Shown: positions 56,780 through 64,000 of the stretch, piece after piece
Layout of the letters: each line of letters starts with the position of its first letter
Numbering within the stretch: position 1 is the first letter of the stretch
DNA from: Teratosphaeria epicoccoides
Taxonomy: Eukaryota > Ascomycota > Dothideomycetes > Mycosphaerellales > Teratosphaeriaceae
Length of the DNA stretch: 64,000 bases
NCBI GenBank assembly: GCA_021401465.1
Contig: JADDMT010000075.1
Location: 1 to 64,000 of the forward strand
Reading direction: 5' to 3'
The notes under the pieces: generated by a model
What the model was told of the DNA's origin: nothing
Database searches by the model: none
Seen by the model: only the letters and a program-made list of their open reading frames with translations
Made by a program: the position numbers and the translations under genes

Positions 56780-59700
56780 GAATCGACCTTCTTAAGCCCT
56801 GCTTACGCCTCCTCTGCTCTTCGAATTCACGAATAGCTTCTAGAGCGTTCTTGTAGTCTTTAGCCGGAACCTATTATGTGTACTTAGGTAGGTATCCTTT
56901 CTACTTTACTAGATAGTACGTTGCGCCCTTACGCCGCATACTGTCCTTAATACCCTTGACTTCCTACTCTTCGTTCTCTTCTGCTACTAGCATTAGGTCC
57001 GCGGGCTCTTCGCCCTTACGCTATACCTATAGTTCGAGTAGAGATACGTAGAAGACATCATGCACACGATATAACGATAGTAACGATAGCTAGTACGCCT
57101 GCGAGCCTATCGCGTCGTGTATCTAGAAGGGTCCGATAAACCTTAGCGTCATCTTCTTGCTTAGAAGTTTTAGCTTAAGATTCTTTGTTAACAGTAATAC
57201 CTTCGTACTAACTACGTACTACATCGGTTTAGCATAGGCGTTATTATGTTTAATCTAGGATTCTGAGGCCTTTTTCTAGTGTTCTATTAGCACCGAATGT
57301 ACCTCGTGCATACGCCGCGCTAATTCCGTGGCGGCTAGTACCCTCTCCTTAGAAGACTTGTCCCGAGGTAGTTCTAGGTGTATTTCTAGATTAAAGCCAT
57401 AAAGAATCTAAAATGGCGACATACGCATAGTAGCATACATGCTGTTATTAACTGCAAATTCCGCCATAGGAATTGCGTTAGCCTAGGCATCCTAGTTCTT
57501 AGCGTAGTAGTACTAAAGGTACTACTTAAGAGTCTAGTTCATACGTTTAGTCTGACTATTAGTCTGTAGATAGAATGCTGTACTTAGGCGGTACTTAACA
57601 CGCGCCTTAAACACAAATTCTTGCTAGTATTTACTAGTAAAGACAGAACCTCGATCTAATAGGATACTTCGGGGGACACTAAAGCGCTATATGACTTCGT
57701 CGCAAAGTAGTCGCGTAAGCTTGCCGCTTGTGCATCTTTTCGTACATAGGATAAAGACATTTATCTTAGAGTATTAGTCGACTACTACAAGGACAGCATT
57801 AACTACATTGCCTCTCTACTTTGCTAGCGGCAAATTAGTAATGAAATCTATAGTTAAGTCCTGCTATAGTCTCTCTAGTAGTAGGAGCGCCTAAGTATCG
57901 CTGTAGGGGCAATAGCGTTTTGCTAACCTAGCACGTCTAGCAGGATTTGACATAGTTAGAGACATCCTGTTCTAGCGTAGGCTACTAGTATTTACGTCTA
58001 AGAAGTGCGTTCGTCTTCTCTACGCCAAAATGGCCCGCGAGTTCATCGTCATGATAAATACAGAGGAGCTACAAACGGAGTACATAGTTAGCAGGTACGT
58101 AGAGCCTATTGTCAAAGTACTACAAGTCGCCTGACTTAGTCTAGTACTTCGGACCGCCTGCGGTGTCCTAGAGAGCTACACCCTTATTAATTAACTCCGG
58201 TTCTCGCTCTTGTAACTGCTAAATAAGTCTCGAGACTTCTTTAAAGGGTTCTTTAGACATCGCATGCTTACTACATGTAAGCTAGTTAACTACCGCACGG
58301 ATCGAGCTAGACATAGTCGCCACAACTGCTAGATAGGAGGGTTCGTCGCTAGCGGAGGCCGTGAGGCCCCATTAGACCTGCAGTCGACCTACAAGAGGAG
58401 CTAACGATAGATTGCTGCCCTAAACTATAAGCTTCGTTTGCAGTGTAGGGAGAAGCTGTTAGTTACCCTCCTCCCTAGTGTCATAGTCTAGTCGTCGCGA
58501 AGGACTGTCGGCCGGATTCGTCTTTCTAGAACGATGCTAGATAACGAAGTCAAAGCTAGCGAGGAAAGTCGCCTACCTTGCTTGCCGACTACTTAGCTGC
58601 TTTACGCCCATGAAGCCGCGAAGGTTGTTATAGTTAGTAAGCACCTTAATAGGGTGCGCTGCGCCTTCAAGGTAGTGTTAGTACTCCTTGAAGCTGTTAA
58701 TAATAGCTAAAAGCTCTTAGTCGTAAGTCTCATAGTTAAGCTTAGCGCCCTGCATCTTCTGCGACTAGAAGGTAATTAGGTACTATTACGTACCGCCTTC
58801 ATGCAACTAGAGCTACGATATAATTACGGCTATTGCGAATTTTGAAGCATTAGTCTCTATCTAGATCTTCGTAGCGGGGTTAAAGTGCCGAAGTATAGGC
58901 GTAGTTTAAAAAGCTGCTTTAAGTTTAGAGAAAGCCTTGCTCTAAGCCTCCTCCTAAGGCACTATCCCTAGCTTTTTTCCTCGAATCGCGCCCTTTGCGA
59001 GGGCCGTGAGGGGGGCCATGATCTTCGAGTAGGATCGTATGAATCTGCAATAGAAGTTAGTAAATCCTAGGAATACCTACACTTCTCGGAGGGTAGTTAG
59101 CCGCGGCTACTCCGCGATTACGGACACCCTTTAGTCATCTATGATGACTCCTTCCATAGAGACAATGTATCTAAGAAACTCAATCCTATCTGTCAGGAAT
59201 GAGCACTTCTTTAGGTTCGTGTATAGAGCGAACTTGTAGAGCCGTTTAAGCACTATCCTTAGGTACTAAATATGCTCCTCCTTCAAGTCGGAGTAGACTA
59301 GTATATCGTCTAAATATACTACGTAGCAGGTATTAACGAGGCCGGCTAGGGCCTAGTTAATATACGCTTAGAACGTTGCTAGTACATTAGCTAAGCCGAA
59401 TGGCATTACTATATACTTAAAGTGTCTGTACCGCGTTTAGAATGTAGTCTTCTACTTGTCGCCCTTTCGGATCAGTATCTAGTAGTAGGCGTCCTTCAAG
59501 TCGATAGACGAGAAGATGGCAGCGCGACTAAGGCGGTCAAGCGTCTCGCTAATAAGTAGTAGGGGGCAACAGTTTTTCTAGGTTACTATGTTAAGGCCCC
59601 TATAGTTAACGTATAGGCGGAGCGTGTTGTCCTTCTTTAGGACGAATATAACTAACGCTCTAGCCTCGCTGTCGCTTCGTCGGATCCACGCGTTCCTTTG

Positions 59701-61433
59701 CGCCTTGTAGAGGTAGTCTCGAAGTGTTTTGAGCTACGATTCTGACATAGGGTATAGAGGTCGACGCGGAGGATTATAACCCTCCTTAAGGTTAATCGCA
59801 TGTTCCGCGTCTAGGGCCCGGGCATAGGCCGCAGCCTCTACGTCGAAAATATCGGCGTATTCCTCTAACTTAGGTAGAAGGGTAACGTCTTCCTTGACAT
59901 TCTGTATGTAGACCGCATACACGCATTAGACCTTCTTCATATCCTTGTAGAAGCTATGTGCGTCATGTATTCGCACTATAGGAACTTCGCCTATAGAGCC
60001 GTAGAACTAGTTGTTAGTAGCTCCATTAACAACGACTCCCTACTTGTAGCGCTAAGGGCGGCCGAGTAGGAGCTCCTTATTAGGAACGTCTTCGGCGTAG
60101 AAGACTTCGTTAGTCTTACGCACTTCTCCTAAGGAGTCCGCGAGTTAGAGGCGCACGTTATACGCGCCTTAAGCTACTACGCCTTCGCCCTAAAAGGACT
60201 TCATGGTAGGCAGCAGGGCTCCTAGGATTAGCTTCAAACTAAGCTGTACGACTACCCTCTAGGGTATCATGTTAACCTCCGCAAGGTCATCTAACATATA
60301 GTCTACTAGCTCAAGCGAGCTATTAACTTAGACCGTACTAGATAGGCGCTAGGCAGGCCACGAGTCTACACTATTAGTAACAGACAGCTTAGATACCTAT
60401 AGTAGCTATTCGGTTGTCTTAGGCTTGTCCTTCTTTCGCCTCCCCTCTAGGGAGGTTTCGGACACCTTGCTTACCTTCTTCCTATTACTTCGTTTAGGAT
60501 AGCGAGCCGCCTAGTAGTCCCTTACTCTACAGATGTAGTAGCTACTTAGAGGCTTCTCGCTACTGTCTTTTAGCTCGGAGGGCTTACTCCTCCGGAATAA
60601 ACTACCGCGTTAGACGTGACCCCTAGGTCGCTTGTAATAGCGGCCCTTTAGTAGGTCCTTAGGGCTTAGACGCTTATTGTCCTTACTGCCTGATTTTCCA
60701 TTTCGCTTCAAGGTGATTTCCATACGTGTCGTAAGGGACACAAGGTCTTGCTAAGTTGTCGGAAGTTCATGAAAAGTCATGATTATATTCTAAAGATTGT
60801 CATTAAGTTTGACAAGTAAGTGCCGCACGCGTTATGTCTTAGTATAGGGTAGCATCTGTCTCTTAAGTATAGCGAGGTAGGTAGCGAAGCTAGAGGTTAT
60901 TTGTCCCTTCCCCTACTTAGCCTTCTCGTACTCGACAGACATAGTAAGGGCGCGATTCCCTGGATCCTCGACCTAGTCGACACAGAACTAGCGAAAGTCC
61001 GCCTATGTATATATTCTGTCATAGACCCGCATAAGGTCATACCGCTCATGCTAATTGTTACGAGGTTCCTTATCCTCTTTAAGCTACATTACACTAAAGG
61101 CGACTTGTTCGCCCTCTATAGAATATCCGCGTAGGTTAAGCACAAAAACTGCCTTATACGCCTGCAAGAAAGTTCGAGCCTCCTTTAAGGTGTCTCCCTT
61201 AAACGGCTTCAGGTTACGTGCGTTACGACTACCTCCTAGTTAGCCTACTATGGCCCCGAATTTAGGCACTAGGTTCGCGGGCATACACGGAGGGTCTGCG
61301 CCTCCTAGTAAGTTGTCTTCGCGGGTCCCTAGCGTGAAATCTCGCTAGATTTCTTCGTCTGCTAGTTTATTAGTACTACTTATAGTAACGTCTTCGTCGT
61401 CCTCGCTGTTGTCGCTACTAGAAGCAGTGCGGC

Positions 61434-61793
61434 TAATATAGATGTATGTGCTATATGATATGAAAATATCTCGTAGTGTGACAGAGTAATCCGACCTTTT
61501 AGTAGGTACAAGACAGCGCTGCTTTCTGCTTATCGCAGAGGTAGCGCTAAGGGTGCTTATAACCCCTAACGCTCCTCAATTAGGGAAAGCATGTCCGAGC
61601 CTAACCCCGTAGGGGTACCGTAGGGTCAGCGACGTGGGGGCGTCCTACGTCGACAACTGATCCTACTTAGACGACATACGAGCTAATGTATGTACGAAGG
61701 ACCCCCTTGCCATATGTAGCAGGGTCACTGCATGCCAAGGGCGGCCATTAGAACCCATGCGGTTTAAATGGTCCCCTAGTATTAACCGTATCA
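61434..61793 (-). repeat. 3' LTR of B4 (360 bp)
   Basis: Reads TAATATAGATG...CCGTATCA on the plus strand and is followed by CTGCCCCTCCTCCT, the complement of the family polypurine tract. Confidence 0.93.
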
Positions 61794-62428
61794 CTGCCCC
61801 TCCTCCTATGAGGATGTCCCTAGCCTTACTAAGTAACGCACGCGGAACATATAGGGTACGGGATGTAGCACGCTCACACCGCGCAAGGGTGAATAGGTAG
61901 ATAGCCTGCGTAACATGTGTCATGCGCATACCTTAACACCTTCGCAGCGAGTGCGGGGCAGAGGCTGCTAACTCGGGCGGGTTTCAATCCGTCACATGTT
62001 AGGCGGCTTCGTAACACCTTCGCTTTACATGCAGATCGAGATATCAGGAAACCACGAGTACGTACTTCGGTTAATCCTTGAAATTATAGGGCGAGCATGC
62101 GCGCCGGCCTCGCCAAGTAGCTTGGCCGTCCCTATTTAGTCGTGACCGTGAAGAACGTGTCGCAGAACCTCAGGGTAGTAGGAAAGTGCGCGGACACTCT
62201 ACGCGCGCCGCTCGAAATAGCAGGAGCGCGCTCCTGGCGCGGGCCTCGCCACATTTCCATGCTAGTAGGCTAGCACAAGTGCGGTCGGCGCACATGCGTA
62301 ACAGCTACGTTATCCGTTATTGCATCATTCGGTCCCCTTGTAAGTCAACTAAAGGCAGGTACTCTGCGCATGTAGTTCGAGTCACTAGCTTAACGGTTGC
62401 GGTAGGCAATAGGGGGGCTGTTAGAGGG

Positions 62429-62436
62429 TATAAAAA
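62429..62436 (+). promoter_or_regulatory. TATA box of aORF-B in B4
   Basis: TATAAAAA about 156 bases before the ATG at 62592. The palindrome AGGAGCGCGCTCCT is at 62222-62235, 193 bases further upstream. The same spacing holds in all B copies. Confidence 0.6.
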
Positions 62437-62591
62437 CCTCGTCGCTCCCTAAACTTCCCTGTTCTAAGACACTAACATCGACCTCCGCTCCTACTTCGCT
62501 TAGCTTGCGCCTTGCCGTGTCTGCGAGTCTATACCGGAGCTCCTTCTTCTTTAATCAATTAATCAAGATTAATTAACCCGTCTTAGCTATA

Positions 62592-64000
62592 ATGGCTCAT
62601 GTGCTACAGACTAAGTTTAACGCTACTCGCTCTGCCTGCGATCGTCGCTCGTGTCGACGATGCCTCGACAACCTTAGTAGCCAAGCTGCACACATCTCTC
62701 CTCCGCGTGTTAGTAAGGTGTCCCCTACCCGCGAGGTATGCGTGACTTGTACTAACCGAAGCGTAGCTAAGATCTACGTCGGCGGGTTTAATGAGGGCGG
62801 TGTCTACTACAATTATGTTAACTGTAATAGCAAGCATCAAAAATGCCAAGACCTCCCTAAAGAGGTATATGGCGAGTATAACTAGCTCTGCCGTAACATC
62901 GATGACTTCTAGAGTACGCGTGACGAGGGGATTGCCGAAGGCACTCTGACTATGAACAGGCTACAGGCTAAGTACTACGAGGCACTCACCTACCTGCTCG
63001 GCGCCCTCTCGTGCTTTACCGCGACTGCTAACCGTTCTTATAGCGGCGTTCGCTTCGACTCTCTGCTAACAGGCGAAAACGTTTGTCTAGGTCTAATCGC
63101 AGACTTAGTCTAGAAGATCTTGAAGGTACTAACCGTTAGGGTCAAGACCTTCGCTATAGTACGCATACAGTGCGGGTGCCCTCTAAGTATGAATGCTAAC
63201 TTTCTCCGCTAGGCTAACGTTAGCGTCGAGAAATATCCGACTAGCTGTTAGCGTCAGCAACTCGGGGCCCTTGCCTCTATTGACGATGACTTTAAGACGC
63301 GGATGATCCGCAAGAAGGTTATCAAGCAATTCACCGCTCCCGCCGCTAAGGCTACGCCCTAGCGCCGTACCGAGAGGCAGCCTGCCTCTAAGCCGGTCCC
63401 GAGGACTAAGCCGTAAGTTACTTACTCGAATCCTGTCGCGTGCGTACAGCTAACACATTGTAGCGCCGCCGCCTACGCCGCCTCGACGCTACTGTCTAAG
63501 AAGAAGAAGAGGGCCAGGGCCGAAATTGAGGTCAGCGACGAGGAAGCCGAGCCTTCCCCGCTTACGACCTACACTGCGTCTGTCAAGACACTAAGGCACA
63601 AGCCTCTAGGCCAGATCTTTGAGGATGAGGAGGATGACGACGTTCAGGATACCTTCGGTCCTGACGTGATCCCTTCGCGCCATAGTGTCACCGCACTAGT
63701 TGCGCCTGAGGGAGACACCGAGTCTAATGATGTAGTCGACACTCGTGTCAAGAAGCGCAAGATGATCTCGAGGGCCAAGCGCGACAGCCGCAAGCGCGCT
63801 CGAGTCTCTTCGCCTTCTGATGCTAAGGATAAGGTAGTCGTCGCGACTAGGCGCGGTAAGGGTGTCGCTAGTTCTCTGGCTACTATAGGCTCCGAAGACG
63901 AGCTCCCTCGCAACCTACTAAAGAAGAAGATGCCGGCCTCTCTTCGTGGCGTTGCTACCCCCGTTACTCATAGTCGCTTCGGGGTGTTTAGTAGACCCCG
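62592..64000 (+). pseudogene. Antisense two-exon gene of family B (aORF-B), copy in B4, cut by window end
   Basis: Exon 1 62592-63412 (821 bp), intron 63413-63463 (51 bp), exon 2 from 63464 open to the window end. This is the best-kept copy: the first TAG comes only after 97 codons. Cysteines lie at C21-X2-C24, C50-X2-C53 and C78-X6-C85, with H82 near the last pair, a pattern that could bind zinc. Exon 2 carries basic nuclear-signal-like runs separated by an acidic DEEDDDD stretch. The intron has GTAAGT, CTAAC and TAG, and the frame continues across it. The product is unknown; a nuclear protein is inferred from the basic runs. Confidence 0.75.

Larger units (their letters stand above)
42165..61433 (-). 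mobile_element. Gypsy retrotransposon B3 (family B), partial, carrying A4
   Basis: Minus-strand B element. From left: 3' LTR 42165-42525, polypurine tract, antisense gene, end of pol at 44961, then A4 inserted at 45001-56779, then pol and gag up to 61433, where B4 interrupts it. The 5' end lies outside the window. The five bases before the LTR (CTTAT, 42160-42164) are the expected left target duplication. Confidence 0.9.
44961..61433 (-). pseudogene. gag-pol remnant of B3, split by A4
   Basis: Pol stop TGA has decayed to TAA (44961-44963). After the A4 insertion the frame resumes at about 56785 with the chromodomain, then integrase (about 57540-58100), RT YLDD at 59305-59316 and the gag knuckle near 60502-60542, where the first cysteine codon has also decayed. 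Gag is cut at 61433 by B4. Confidence 0.85.
61434..64000 (-). mobile_element. Gypsy retrotransposon B4 (family B), runs past window end
   Basis: Minus-strand B element inserted in B3's gag region. The 3' LTR, polypurine tract, antisense promoter and most of the antisense gene are visible; pol, gag and the 5' LTR should follow outside. The left target duplication would be GCGGC (61429-61433). Confidence 0.9.

Noticed and set aside
12416..64000. TAG reassigned as glutamine in the repeats
   Set aside because: The same codon is CAG in one copy and TAG in another, and the nearby genes use TAG normally as a stop (acyltransferase ends in TAG). RIP explains it.
1..64000. tRNA, rRNA or CRISPR array
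   Set aside because: No cloverleaf, rRNA block or regular spacer array was seen; the only short tandem array is the telomere.

Overview
The window is the left end of a chromosome from a filamentous ascomycete (Pezizomycotina). It opens with a CCCTAA telomere array in end-of-chromosome orientation, the genes have short 50-64 bp GT-AG introns, and every repeat carries the C-to-T / G-to-A decay of repeat-induced point mutation (RIP). I cannot name the species; a Dothideomycete-like genome would fit but is a guess.

Layout. 1-126: telomere. 127 to about 1030: AT-rich degenerate subtelomere with one strong hairpin. About 1.3-12.2 kb: an unmutated gene island holding an Ato/GPR1-FUN34-YaaH acetate-transporter-like gene (3 introns), an acyltransferase-3 membrane protein, a GT90/CAP10-type glycosyltransferase, and two divergent housekeeping genes, SF3A2/Prp11 (spliceosome) and tubulin cofactor E (1 intron). 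From about 12.2 kb to the end the DNA is almost entirely nested, RIP-mutated Ty3/Gypsy chromodomain retrotransposons of two families.

Family A (about 7.0 kb, LTR about 482 bp, TGTCATAAG...TTATAACA, gag and pol in different frames) has four copies: A1 (minus, 12416-27031), A2 (plus, 27032-41493), A3 (plus, 45230-49992) and A4 (minus, 45001-56779). Family B (8.17 kb, LTR 360 bp, TGATAC...TATCA, single gag-pol frame) has four copies: B1 (plus, 16990-25156, inside A1), B2 (plus, 29626-37794, inside A2), B3 (minus, from 42165, carrying A4 and B4) and B4 (minus, from 61434). Several insertions have readable 5-bp target duplications, so the order of events can be read. A1 and A2 form a large head-to-head inverted repeat.

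The most interesting signal is not the pol genes. Both families carry a separate gene on the opposite strand between the end of pol and the 3' LTR. In B it is a 481-codon, two-exon frame with a conserved 51-bp intron, a TATA box and three cysteine pairs in its N-terminus. In A it is a 210-codon frame with a six-cysteine cluster resembling a fungal Zn2Cys6 domain, followed by a charged coiled coil. Lengths are kept to the base in nearly all copies despite heavy RIP, and nearly all stops are TAG/TAA at positions explained by CAG/CAA. I do not recognise either protein from sequence alone; an element-encoded regulator is an inference.
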